Source of the DNA: Chryseobacterium piperi
GTDB lineage: Bacteria > Bacteroidota > Bacteroidia > Flavobacteriales > Weeksellaceae
Direction of reading: 5' to 3'
Assembly (NCBI RefSeq): GCF_002285635.2
Contig: NZ_CP023049.2
Location: 1,860,001-1,924,000 of the forward strand
DNA length: 64,000 bases
Made by a program: the position numbers and the translations under genes. Each line of letters starts with the position of its first letter. Position 1 is the first letter of the stretch. The notes under the pieces were generated by a model that made no database searches, was not told the origin of the DNA, and was given only the letters and a program-made list of their open reading frames with translations. Below are positions 54,901 through 63,611 of this stretch, one piece after another.

Positions 54901-56328
54901 TTAAGAGAATTGTTTTAGCGAAAGCTCTTCTTTATATCCAAACATTCCGCGTTCTTTGATCATTTCTGCAACACCTTCCGGAACCTGTGTTTCCCAACCT
55001 TTGATGCTGCATGCTATTTTTCTTAAGATCTCTCTGGAGTAAATTTCCAAGAACTCAGGATTGTAGTTTTTAATATCCACAATACGATTGTTCAGCTTAA
55101 AATACTTATAAAGTTCTTTTAAATTTTCTTCCACTTTAAGATTTGATGAATCTAACAATTCATGGTTTTCAGGATCCTTGTAAGGATAAAGATAAACTCT
55201 CATTCCGTTACGGAAGAATTTTCCAAACGCTTCAAGAATTCCACCTGACAGGTTTTTATAATACTTTTCATCGAATACCATTAAAAGATTATTTACTCCC
55301 ATGGCTACCCCAATATTCCCTGAAGTATATGAAGCAAAATAATCGATCAATCGATAATATTCTGAGAAGTTAGATACAATTACGGTATACCCTAATTTAC
55401 CCAGGATATCAACTCTATCCATAAAATCCCTTTCATCAATATCACCGTCCGCTCTAAGATTTGAAATAGTAATCTCTATCAGAATTTCAGTTTCATCCTG
55501 AGTACAAGCTGCATCCTTCATAAACATATCAATACCATTTTGAAGCATGTCAATATTTACTTTAGTTACCGGTCTGAAGCTTCCCCGTACTGCAAAAATA
55601 TTTTTCTTATATAAAATATCAGCCGGCAGCATATTGTTTCCTTCCGAATTGAAAATCACCGCATCAGTCATATTATTTTTAACCAATTGCAGAGACATCA
55701 ATCGGTTATCCACATAAGCAAATGCAGGACCACTGAAATCAATCATATCGATTTCAAGATTATCAGTAGCTACATCATCGTATAAGGATTCTATTAATGT
55801 TCTCGGATTGTCGTAGTAAGTAAAAGCGCCAAAAATAAGGTTTACCCCCAGGTTACCCAATGTTTCCTGCTGTAATGTAGCATCGTTTTCTTTGAATTTT
55901 ACATGAATTACAATTTCGTTGTAATCTTCATTTTCTTTAACCTGAAAACGGATTCCTACCCAGCCATGGCCTTTAAGCGTTTTGTCGAAATTAATCGTCG
56001 TTACTGTATTGGCATACGAAAAAAACTTTCTGTTAGGATTATTCTCTCTGGAAATTCTTTCTTCAATCAACGCTACCTCATAACGGAGCATCTTACGAAG
56101 TCTGTTTTGAGTAACATATCTGTTTTTCACCTCTTTTCCATAGATCGCATCACTAAAATCTTTGTCATAAGCAGACATTGCTTTGGCAATTGTACCGGAA
56201 GCCCCTCCTGCTCTAAAAAAATGCCGAACAGTCTCCTGCCCTGCTCCAATTTCTGCGAAAGTACCATAAATAGTAGGATCTAGATTAATTGTTAATGCTT
56301 TTTGTTTAGGAGTTAGTTTCTGATACAT
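54901..56328 (-). CDS. Conserved protein of unknown function, widespread in Bacteroidetes
   Basis: 475 residues, cytoplasmic, no signal or membrane segment. The N-terminal stretch LDPTIYGTFAEIGAGQETVRHFFRAGGASGTIAKAMSAYDK is highly distinctive and, from memory, conserved in homologues across Bacteroidetes and other phyla. Further conserved blocks are FFSYANTVTTINF, GHGWVGIRFQ and FSGPAFAYVDNRLMSLQLVKN. Homologues are sometimes labelled nicotinate-nucleotide adenylyltransferase or TonB receptor, but no HxGH or receptor feature is present here. The function is unknown. Co-transcribed with the GAF gene. Confidence 0.8.
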   Translation of the reverse strand: MYQKLTPKQKALTINLDPTIYGTFAEIGAGQETVRHFFRAGGASGTIAKAMSAYDKDFSDAIYGKEVKNRYVTQNRLRKMLRYEVALIEERISRENNPNRKFFSYANTVTTINFDKTLKGHGWVGIRFQVKENEDYNEIVIHVKFKENDATLQQETLGNLGVNLIFGAFTYYDNPRTLIESLYDDVATDNLEIDMIDFSGPAFAYVDNRLMSLQLVKNNMTDAVIFNSEGNNMLPADILYKKNIFAVRGSFRPVTKVNIDMLQNGIDMFMKDAACTQDETEILIEITISNLRADGDIDERDFMDRVDILGKLGYTVIVSNFSEYYRLIDYFASYTSGNIGVAMGVNNLLMVFDEKYYKNLSGGILEAFGKFFRNGMRVYLYPYKDPENHELLDSSNLKVEENLKELYKYFKLNNRIVDIKNYNPEFLEIYSREILRKIACSIKGWETQVPEGVAEMIKERGMFGYKEELSLKQFS

Positions 56329-56381
56329 TAGGACATTAAATTTTTTGTAAATTTACCAAAATAATACCAACCTCAAAACAA

Positions 56382-57149
56382 ATGAAGTTGAAATTTTTAG
56401 GAACTGGTACTTCCCAGGGTGTACCCGTTATTGGCTGTACATGTGAGGTCTGTACTTCGGATAATCCAAAAGACAACCGCTTACGATCTTCTGTAATGAT
56501 TACCACGGAAGAAAATAAAAAAATACTGATTGACTGTGGCCCTGACTTCAGGCAGCAAATGCTGGTCAATCACGAGAATACAGTAGATATAGCCCTTATC
56601 ACTCATGAACATAACGACCATATTATTGGTCTCGATGACATGCGCCCGCTTATTTTTAAAACCGGAAAAAATGTACCGCTCTACTCCAATCAAAGAGTAG
56701 GAAACGAGATTAAAAAACGTTTTCCTTATGCTTTTGCCAATGTAAGGTACCCGGGTGCTCCCGCTTTTGACCTGCATGAAATTGAAAATGTTCCTTTTCA
56801 TGTTTTGGATACAGAAATTACTCCAATCGAAGTAATGCACCACCAGATTATGATCTTTGGTTATAAGTTTAAAAAACTGGCCTATATCACAGATGCTAGT
56901 TTTATTCCTGAAAAAGAAAAAGAAAAATTAAAGGATCTGGATGTCCTCATCCTTAATGCCATCAGAAAGTTCGACCCTCATCCGGCCCATTTTATTCTTC
57001 CGGATGTTATTAAACTTCAGGAAGAACTAAAACCTAAACAATTATTTTTAACCCATATCAGCCATCATTTTGGATTGCATGATGTTGAAGATAAATTACT
57101 TCCACCAGGAATGCACCTTGCCTACGATGGTTTGGAAATAAATTTTTAA
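56382..57149 (+). CDS. MBL-fold metallo-hydrolase (PhnP/RNase Z-like)
   Basis: 255 residues. FLGTGTSQGVPVIGCTCEVC at the N-terminus, the metal motif THEHNDHIIGLDDMR (HxHxDH), a later Asp in YITDAS and His in LTHISHHFG. The N-terminal pair of Cys in GCTCEVC matches the zinc-binding insertion of PhnP-type cyclic phosphodiesterases. No phosphonate genes are nearby, so a nucleotide or RNA phosphodiesterase role is also possible. Single gene before tRNA-Leu. Confidence 0.88.
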   Translation: MKLKFLGTGTSQGVPVIGCTCEVCTSDNPKDNRLRSSVMITTEENKKILIDCGPDFRQQMLVNHENTVDIALITHEHNDHIIGLDDMRPLIFKTGKNVPLYSNQRVGNEIKKRFPYAFANVRYPGAPAFDLHEIENVPFHVLDTEITPIEVMHHQIMIFGYKFKKLAYITDASFIPEKEKEKLKDLDVLILNAIRKFDPHPAHFILPDVIKLQEELKPKQLFLTHISHHFGLHDVEDKLLPPGMHLAYDGLEINF

Positions 57150-57192
57150 ATAAAAGTTCAAAAAAAGTTTTTAAACTTTCAGAAAAAGTTTC

Positions 57193-57200
57193 TATATTTG
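57193..57200 (+). promoter_or_regulatory. tRNA-Leu promoter, -7 element
   Basis: TATATTTG, exact TAnnTTTG, 19 bases before the mature tRNA. Confidence 0.6.
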
Positions 57201-57218
57201 CACACCAATTTAAAGCAA

Positions 57219-57300
57219 GCCCAGTTGGCGGAATTGGTAGACGCGCTAGACTCAAACTCTAGTATCGAAAGATGTGCCGGTTCGATTCCGGCACTGGGTA
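57219..57300 (+). tRNA. tRNA-Leu (anticodon CAA)
   Basis: Class II cloverleaf. Acceptor GCCCAGT / ACTGGGT (one G-T pair), D arm with GGCGGAATTGGTAGACGC, anticodon stem CTAGA / TCTAG with loop CTCAAAC (anticodon CAA, reads UUG), a short variable arm TATCGAAAGATG, and the T arm GCCGG TTCGATT CCGGC. Discriminator A73. CCA is not encoded. Confidence 0.95.
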
Positions 57301-57304
57301 CAAG

Positions 57305-57346
57305 ACCGGAAAAAGGTGATTATTCACTTTCTTTCCGGTTTTTTTT
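57305..57346 (+). terminator. tRNA-Leu terminator
   Basis: ACCGGAAA / TTTCCGGT, 19-base loop, then eight T. Confidence 0.85.
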
Positions 57347-57443
57347 AGCTCCTCAACTTATTTTAATCTGGTAGATATTAGGAAATATAATGCTTTTACA
57401 TTGAGTACTTAATATATCCCCCTCCATTTTATTTTAAAATTTA

Positions 57444-60011
57444 TTACAGATCATAAGTAACTGTGGTATAATACAAACCTCCTATGGCAGGTCCTCCTAA
57501 AAATGAATTATAATAGGTATTAGTCAGGTTTGTTGCGCCAATTTTTATCCCCATTTTTGACTGAATGAGTTCATAACTTATTTGAGCATCAAGCGTTCCG
57601 TAAGATTTCACATTACCATTCACTAAAAAAGATCTCCAATAGAAACTACTCTGACGTCTGTAAGAAATGTTAAAGCCAAAACCCTGGATTAGATTTTCTC
57701 CTGAAAAAGAAATGTTCCCCATCCACTCAGGTGTGTTAAAACCATCTTCAAAACCATCATTATTTTCAGTACGGCTTAGCTTAGCGTAGGATACATTTCC
57801 GCTGAAAGTATAATGATTCCAAAACTGGTAAGACAACCCCAGACTGGCTCCAAAATTATAAACCTGGCTTTGTGAGTTGGTATACATCCTGTAACGGCTC
57901 TGCTTACTTCTGTCATTAAGATATGCTGGGATTAATGATGGATCAGTTGTATTAGGCACATTCATTTCGACCTGTGCTATAAAGTTATCGTATTTATTAA
58001 AATAAAAATCAGCATCCAGCTTCAAACTTTGCTTCAGGAAAATTCCCTTATATCCTACTTCAAAAGAGTTGATATTTTCCGGTTTTAGATAAGTATATGT
58101 ATTTTTAACGAGAAGAGATTTTCGTTTTTCTATAGCATCAGAAAGTGGCGTTCCATTATTAAAATCATTAGTCACTGCTGCCTGAAAACTATCAATAGAA
58201 CTTCGTAGGTATGCATTCTCAAAAACACCGTTTGACATAATCTTTAGTCCGCCTACTCTTTTTACCCCTCCACTGTTTACATTAGAAAAAGCTTCGAAAA
58301 TACTTGGAAATCGGGATCCGCTCTGAAAAGACATTCTTATACTTTGTTCTTTAGTGGGAGTTACAACTGCGGTAATCCTTGGATTATATTTTATATCAAA
58401 ATAATCATTCTTATCTGCTCTTAGTGTTGCTGATAACTTTAGTAAACCGTGAAACAAATTTTTACCAGCCTGTACAAAACCTCCGGTTTTGCCATAACTA
58501 AACGAATCAAAAGATTTGCCTTCAGCAGGGTTGATAAAATAGTTACCGTCAGGATTAATCAGGTAGGATTGATAATCTGCACCCACCAGCAAATCTAATC
58601 CTGTATTTTCTCTAAAGTCAGTTCCTAACATAGCGCTAACATCTAACTGTCCTTCAGCATGTAACAGCTTATCTCTGACGCGTAGAGCAGCTCCTTCATC
58701 CCAATTATTTATATCCGCAAGTCGGCTAACTTCATTCTTAAATAATGCAGTTCCAGGCTGTAATCTTCCATTATCAGCTACAGCCCGTGCCTGATTGAGT
58801 GCCTGCACAATGCTCATACTAGGATTGGCTATTGCACTGTTAAAAGCTGCTGAATAATCAGCATACCAAGTATTATCCGACTTGAAACTTCGATCAAGAT
58901 TCTCAGCTGCAGATCGAAGGTTAAATGATTTACCTGTATTCTCGCTGGTCAAAAAAGCCTTGATCTGAAAAATATCATTTTTAAGTTCAACTGCATGTTG
59001 TTGAAGCAGATAATCTTTAAGTGCAAAACGGTTAGCCCTTTGATAAATATTATCCAAATTTGCAAAGCGGTAGGTATATGCCAACATAGTTTTAGGTCTT
59101 ATTTTATAGTATAAACCAATATCCGCTTTAATATTTTGTATGTTGTAATCCGTAATATCCTTTTCGCTATATCCCGTACGGGCTACCACGTAACGTCTGC
59201 CATCAAGTGTAAGCGTACGACGGTTAGACGATTCATTTCCATAACCATTTACAGGATCATAAGCTGGATTATCAGGCCCTCCCGGAATACCCAGGTTTGC
59301 ATTCGCAGCAGCATTCAAATCCGTGCGATCATCAGCTATCCAGTCTGAACCTTTTGAGAAAGTACCATTCAATTTAAAAGCAAAACGATCAGATACTTTT
59401 TCGGCAATCCGAATACTGTTTTCCGTGAATAGAGTGATATTCGACTGATTGCCATCTACATGATTAACCCCTGTTTTTTGCTGTACTGTTATCCCACGAT
59501 GGACAAAAGGATCTTTCGTAATAAAATTGGCAAGGCCGTTTACTGAATTCAGCCCATAAAGTGCTGATGCTGTACCCGGAATAATTTCAACTCTTTCAAT
59601 ATCCAGATCACTGGGTCCCATCGCGTTTCCGATAGGAGCTCCAATATGAGGTGCCTGATTATCAAAGCCGTCCACCAATTGAGTAAATCTGACATTAGTT
59701 GTATTGGCAAAACCACGCGTATTAATTATTTTGAAACCTAAACTTGGAACTAACATCTGCACTCCTTTCACATTTTCGAGTGCATCAAAAAATGAAGGTG
59801 AGGCACTTTTCTTAAAATACAAGCTATTAACAGACTCGATACTTACCGGAGACCTCATAATGCTTTCTGATATACGCGAAGCAGATATGACAACCTCATC
59901 TAACGTTTGAATTTTGATCGTATCACCTGCAGGTTTCTTCTGTGCGCGTACTATACATGCACCAAAGCACATGAAGAAAAGAGGTAAAGAAGTTGATAAA
60001 ATTATCTTCAT
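57444..60011 (-). CDS. TonB-dependent outer-membrane receptor
   Basis: 855 residues. A signal peptide (ending CIVRAQ) and a TonB box-like segment (LDEVVISASRI, about 36-46) are followed by the plug domain (about 50-165: VKGVQMLVPSLGFKIINTRGF, then VEIIPGTASALYGLNSVNGLANFIT). A 22-strand barrel ends at GLYYTTVTYDL. It has no carboxypeptidase-like N-domain and no SusD partner, so it is not a polysaccharide-utilisation SusC. A siderophore, vitamin or peptide ligand is more likely, but no clue is nearby. Confidence 0.93.
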   Translation of the reverse strand: MKIILSTSLPLFFMCFGACIVRAQKKPAGDTIKIQTLDEVVISASRISESIMRSPVSIESVNSLYFKKSASPSFFDALENVKGVQMLVPSLGFKIINTRGFANTTNVRFTQLVDGFDNQAPHIGAPIGNAMGPSDLDIERVEIIPGTASALYGLNSVNGLANFITKDPFVHRGITVQQKTGVNHVDGNQSNITLFTENSIRIAEKVSDRFAFKLNGTFSKGSDWIADDRTDLNAAANANLGIPGGPDNPAYDPVNGYGNESSNRRTLTLDGRRYVVARTGYSEKDITDYNIQNIKADIGLYYKIRPKTMLAYTYRFANLDNIYQRANRFALKDYLLQQHAVELKNDIFQIKAFLTSENTGKSFNLRSAAENLDRSFKSDNTWYADYSAAFNSAIANPSMSIVQALNQARAVADNGRLQPGTALFKNEVSRLADINNWDEGAALRVRDKLLHAEGQLDVSAMLGTDFRENTGLDLLVGADYQSYLINPDGNYFINPAEGKSFDSFSYGKTGGFVQAGKNLFHGLLKLSATLRADKNDYFDIKYNPRITAVVTPTKEQSIRMSFQSGSRFPSIFEAFSNVNSGGVKRVGGLKIMSNGVFENAYLRSSIDSFQAAVTNDFNNGTPLSDAIEKRKSLLVKNTYTYLKPENINSFEVGYKGIFLKQSLKLDADFYFNKYDNFIAQVEMNVPNTTDPSLIPAYLNDRSKQSRYRMYTNSQSQVYNFGASLGLSYQFWNHYTFSGNVSYAKLSRTENNDGFEDGFNTPEWMGNISFSGENLIQGFGFNISYRRQSSFYWRSFLVNGNVKSYGTLDAQISYELIQSKMGIKIGATNLTNTYYNSFLGGPAIGGLYYTTVTYDL

Positions 60012-60307
60012 AAAATTCTAAACATAATTAATGATGTAACAAATACCATGATATCAACGGTTTTTCACATTAAAAGCAATTTATTCTACCATTCAATTTA
60101 ACAGTCTGATTTGAGAGGGTTTCCTTGAACACAATAGTTTTACCAGCAATCACCTTTTATTAAAGTCTATTGTCATTTACAAAATTACATATCCAATTTC
60201 AGAATCTCATCATGGATTACTGTTTCGAATAGTGATTTAATTATAATCTTTTCAAGTACTAAACCATAAATGAAATCATATAGATATAAATGTCATCTGC
60301 TTTTACG
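60012..60307. other. Intergenic region upstream of the TonB receptor gene
   Basis: 296 bases, AT-rich, no gene, no exact TAnnTTTG element and no obvious operator seen. Confidence 0.4.
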
Positions 60308-60952
60308 CTATTTCTTCTTTGCACTGGACAAATAATAATGCCACAGCATCATAGAGGCTACCGATCGAAAGGGCTTCCATTGTTCGCTTACTTCAAGTAT
60401 TTCCTCTCTTGAGATTTTTGGTGGAAGCTGTTTCAAACGTTTTAAGGCATTGACAGCAGCAAGGTCTCCGATGGGAAAGATATCTGTTCGCTGAAGGGTA
60501 AACATCAGATACACATCAACTGTCCAATTCCCAATTCCTTTCAGGCTCACCAATGTTTTACGGGCCTCATCATTGGACATTCCTGATAACTCCTTAAGGT
60601 TGATCTCATCATTTGTTATTGCCTCTGCTAAGCCTCTGATATAAATCGTTTTTTGACGGCTTACGTAACATGCTCTCATCTCTTCATCAGTAAGCTTTAA
60701 AATATTTTCAGGAGTAATCTCTCTTACTTTTTCTTTTAGCTTATTTAAAGCAGCTAAAGCAGAGGCCAGCGAAACTTGCTGTTCTAAAATAATATGAACA
60801 AGTGTTTCAAAAGTGTTTTCACGCGTCCACATCGGCGGATAACCATGGTTGTCTAAAATTCCTTTTAAATCCTGATCCTGTCCGGCTAAATACTCACATA
60901 GCTTATGGAAATTGTCAAGATTAAAAGTTTTTGTTTCCAATATTGAATTCAT
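60308..60952 (-). CDS. alkA: DNA-3-methyladenine glycosylase (AlkA-like, HhH-GPD)
   Basis: 214 residues. Removes alkylated bases in base-excision repair. The helix-hairpin-helix LVSLKGIGNWTVDVYLMFTLQRTDIFPIGDLAAVNALKRL includes the catalytic Asp (in FPIGDLA). FETLVHIILEQQVSLASALAAL is the helix before it. It lacks the N-terminal TBP-like domain of E. coli AlkA, so it is the short form. Last gene of the tetR-MFS-ogt-alkA operon, 23 bases after ogt. Gene symbol by family. Confidence 0.9.
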   Translation of the reverse strand: MNSILETKTFNLDNFHKLCEYLAGQDQDLKGILDNHGYPPMWTRENTFETLVHIILEQQVSLASALAALNKLKEKVREITPENILKLTDEEMRACYVSRQKTIYIRGLAEAITNDEINLKELSGMSNDEARKTLVSLKGIGNWTVDVYLMFTLQRTDIFPIGDLAAVNALKRLKQLPPKISREEILEVSEQWKPFRSVASMMLWHYYLSSAKKK

Positions 60953-60975
60953 AACTCCCTATTTTCATATTAAAT

Positions 60976-61485
60976 TTAAAATAAAGACGGCATTCTAAAA
61001 CCCTTCTCCAAATCAAGCAAAATCGATTTGTTTTCCAGGCCTCCTGCAAAGCCTACCAATTTTCCGGATGCTCCCACTACTCTATGGCACGGAACAATAA
61101 TGGATATCGGATTTTTATTCAAAGCTCCGCCAACTGCACGTACCGCTTTTATATCACCGAGAATCTTAGCCAGTTCCCCATAAGTTTTTGTCATGCCATA
61201 AGGAATTTTCAGTAAAGCTTCCCAAACTTTGATCTGAAAATCAGTCCCTTTAAAGTCAAGCGGAATATCAAAAATCCTCCTCTTGTTCTCAAAATATTCT
61301 TTTAATTCTGCTTCAGCCTGTAAAAGTACGGGATGCAAATCTTCTCTTACAGGGGCGGAAAGCTTGGTTCTTTTATAGTCCTCCCCTTCCCAGAGTACTG
61401 CCACAAGACCTTGATCCGAAGCAATTACCCTGATCAGTCCGACAGGAGACGGAACATCTTTATACATTAATTTTTTATCATCCAT
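60976..61485 (-). CDS. ogt: Methylated-DNA--protein-cysteine S-methyltransferase
   Basis: 169 residues. Transfers the O6-alkyl group from guanine to its own Cys in IIVPCHRVVGASG (about 130-142). Other hallmarks: FQIKVWEALLKIPYGMTKTYGELA and RAVGGALNKNPI. The N-terminal domain is short and lacks the Ada zinc site, so it is a repair enzyme only. It begins 3 bases after the MFS gene and so is translationally linked to it. Confidence 0.95.
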   Translation of the reverse strand: MDDKKLMYKDVPSPVGLIRVIASDQGLVAVLWEGEDYKRTKLSAPVREDLHPVLLQAEAELKEYFENKRRIFDIPLDFKGTDFQIKVWEALLKIPYGMTKTYGELAKILGDIKAVRAVGGALNKNPISIIVPCHRVVGASGKLVGFAGGLENKSILLDLEKGFRMPSLF

Positions 61486-61488
61486 AAT

Positions 61489-62892
61489 TTAAGTTTTGAT
61501 TATTGTTTCGCTTACTGATTTTGTGCCGGGGAGCAATTGTAGCATAAGCCCTACAATTACAACACAAATCAACAGGCAAATGACTCCAAAATGATAAGCC
61601 GTCTGCCAGCCATCTTTTGAAAAGTAAAAAAATACACCTCCGATTATACTTACTCCCAATGCAGATGCCGTCTGCTGAAAAGTTGAATAGATTCCCGCAG
61701 CCGCACCAGCATATTGAGACGGTACATTTTTGAGAGCGATATTTAGTAATGAAGGGAGAACAAGTCCGTTTCCGAATCCCCAGACACCCATTAATCCAAT
61801 AATCAGCCAGGTATTGATTCCTGGTTTCCAGAGTGTCATTTGAAGATAAAATGCAATAAATAGAATAACAACTCCTACTTGTAATATTCTTTTTCCGAAT
61901 ATAACGATCAGTCTGGACGCCATTAAAGAAGATAATATAAATAAAATTCCCGGGATAATAAAGTACAATCCGCTATCCAGAGCTGAAACACCCAATCCAT
62001 TTTGTAAATAAACCGCACTGAGTAAGAGATATGCCGTATGCAGCATAAAATGGAACAATACGGCAACCAATCCGATATTGAAATCTTTTATTTTAAATAA
62101 TCTGACATCAATTAAAGGATTCCCGTTTTTGGAAAGTTTAATTTTTTGATTGTAAATAAAAAAGATAAAGAGAATAACAGATAGGATCAGCAAAACAAAG
62201 CTCCACAATGGCCAACCCGACTCACGTCCCTGTATCAGAGGATAAATAAGTGAGAATAATGCCAAAGTTAGAATTACTATTCCTGTATAGTCAAATTTTG
62301 TAGTCTCATGTTTGGGTGTTTCAGTGAGATATTTATGCGTTGCCCAAAGTGTTATAACCCCAATTGGAAGATTGATAAAAAACACCAATCGCCAACCATC
62401 TATCAACCAATGAGTGTCTGATAAATACCCTCCTAACATTTGTCCGATGGCCGCAGCAGTTCCAAGTGTAATCCCATACAAGCCAAAGGCTTTTGCACGT
62501 TCTTTGGTATCGGTAAAAAGCACTTGTATGAAAGCAATGGTTTGTGGAACCATAAATGACGCGCTAAGTCCCTGAAAAATCCTTGTCACATTCAGTTGAA
62601 AAGCTGATTGAGAGAGGCCGCATAAACATGAGGCAACGGTAAACGCAAACATTCCCCAAAAGAAAACTTTTTTCCTTCCGAAATGATCTCCTGCCCTACC
62701 TCCTGTTATAAGAAAAGCTGCATAACCAAGCAAGTATCCTGCAATCACGAACTGCATTTCGCCATCGGTCGCATGAACTCCTTTTTTAATGGTAGGTATG
62801 GCAACATTGATGATGAATACGTCAATTACAGAAAGCAAAGGCGCAGCCAATACAATGATCAGCTCCAGCCACTTATTTTTTACATCTTTCAT
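61489..62892 (-). CDS. MFS transporter, DHA2 family (EmrB/QacA-like)
   Basis: 467 residues with 14 hydrophobic segments. The first helix block SVIDVFIINVAIPTIKKGV and GGRAGDHFGRKKVF (motif A) followed by LGGYLSDTHWLIDGWRLVFFINLPIGV (motif C region) are typical of 14-TMS proton-driven drug exporters. It starts 1 base after the tetR stop and is followed at 3 bases by ogt, so the export pump is encoded together with DNA alkylation repair. The substrate may be a DNA-alkylating compound; this is inferred from context. Confidence 0.92.
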   Translation of the reverse strand: MKDVKNKWLELIIVLAAPLLSVIDVFIINVAIPTIKKGVHATDGEMQFVIAGYLLGYAAFLITGGRAGDHFGRKKVFFWGMFAFTVASCLCGLSQSAFQLNVTRIFQGLSASFMVPQTIAFIQVLFTDTKERAKAFGLYGITLGTAAAIGQMLGGYLSDTHWLIDGWRLVFFINLPIGVITLWATHKYLTETPKHETTKFDYTGIVILTLALFSLIYPLIQGRESGWPLWSFVLLILSVILFIFFIYNQKIKLSKNGNPLIDVRLFKIKDFNIGLVAVLFHFMLHTAYLLLSAVYLQNGLGVSALDSGLYFIIPGILFILSSLMASRLIVIFGKRILQVGVVILFIAFYLQMTLWKPGINTWLIIGLMGVWGFGNGLVLPSLLNIALKNVPSQYAGAAAGIYSTFQQTASALGVSIIGGVFFYFSKDGWQTAYHFGVICLLICVVIVGLMLQLLPGTKSVSETIIKT

Positions 62893-62893
62893 T

Positions 62894-63457
62894 TTAGATC
62901 AGTTTCTCAATGATTTTTTTTGCAAACTGGATTTCGTCAGTTTTTTTAAATACGGAAGCCGTAACGATAGAACCTTCAAGCATAACATAAATCGTTTCAG
63001 CCAACTCTTCATCTGTCAAGACTTTCTTGTGACCTGAATTTTCAACAAGTGTCTTAATAAATTCTTTACTATGAACCTTTGTTGACTGTATTTCAGCCAA
63101 AACTCTAGGATCACTTGTTCCTGCTTCATCATTTACTTTAATGAACGGGCAGCCCCCAAACTGCCGGACTTTCTGCCGTTCCATATGATAATCAAAAAGC
63201 GCCAGTAGTTTACCTTTAGGATCTGTGATTTTATTTACATAAGCTTCTAATCTGCTAAACCACAGCTCATGCGTACGTCGAACATAGGCAATTAACAAAT
63301 CTGTTTTTGTTTCAAAATGCTTATATAAAGACGCCTTGGCAATATCAGCTTCTTCAATGATCTGATTAATGCCGGTGTTATTGTAACCCTGTTTATAAAA
63401 TAAGTGGTCAGCAGTATCCAATATCCTGTCGATGACGACTTGTCCTCTCTGTTTCAT
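62894..63457 (-). CDS. TetR family transcriptional regulator
   Basis: 187 residues. The N-terminal HTH spans about 5-55 (VIDRILDTADHLFYKQGYNNTGINQIIEEADIAKASLYKHFETKTDLLIAYV). The C-terminal ligand domain (VRQFGGCPFIKVNDEAGTSDPRVLAEIQS) includes a Cys of possible sensing value and fits the TetR_C group linked to efflux pumps. ATG at 63457 gives the usual family start; it lies 5 bases after the -7 element, so the message would be leaderless. A 36-base palindrome upstream is the probable operator. Confidence 0.92.
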   Translation of the reverse strand: MKQRGQVVIDRILDTADHLFYKQGYNNTGINQIIEEADIAKASLYKHFETKTDLLIAYVRRTHELWFSRLEAYVNKITDPKGKLLALFDYHMERQKVRQFGGCPFIKVNDEAGTSDPRVLAEIQSTKVHSKEFIKTLVENSGHKKVLTDEELAETIYVMLEGSIVTASVFKKTDEIQFAKKIIEKLI

Positions 63458-63461
63458 TTGA

Positions 63462-63469
63462 CAAAGATA
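63462..63469 (-). promoter_or_regulatory. Promoter -7 element of the tetR operon
   Basis: TATCTTTG on the minus strand. The next bases lead directly to ATG at 63457, so transcription should start at or within a base or two of the start codon. Confidence 0.55.
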
Positions 63470-63504
63470 AAACATAAATAGACAGAATTGTCTATTTATG
63501 TTTT
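63469..63504. promoter_or_regulatory. Probable TetR operator
   Basis: Perfect 16-base arms AAAACATAAATAGACA / TGTCTATTTATGTTTT around GAAT. It lies immediately upstream of, and touches, the -7 element of the tetR operon, in position to block polymerase. Confidence 0.7.
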
Positions 63505-63588
63505 GTGTTTTTTTCTATAACCTAGATATACGACATCAAAAATCTGTTCAATAGGTGTTCTCATACTGAGCATTTTTAATTTTAAATA

Positions 63589-63596
63589 TATCTTTG
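63589..63596 (+). promoter_or_regulatory. Promoter -7 element of the terminal lipoprotein gene
   Basis: TATCTTTG, exact TAnnTTTG, 15 bases before the ATG at 63612. Confidence 0.55.
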
Positions 63597-63611
63597 TAAA
63601 AACATTAAATA

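Noticed and set aside
57219..63457. Genomic island integrated at tRNA-Leu
   Set aside because: No integrase and no second copy of the tRNA 3' end were found within the window.
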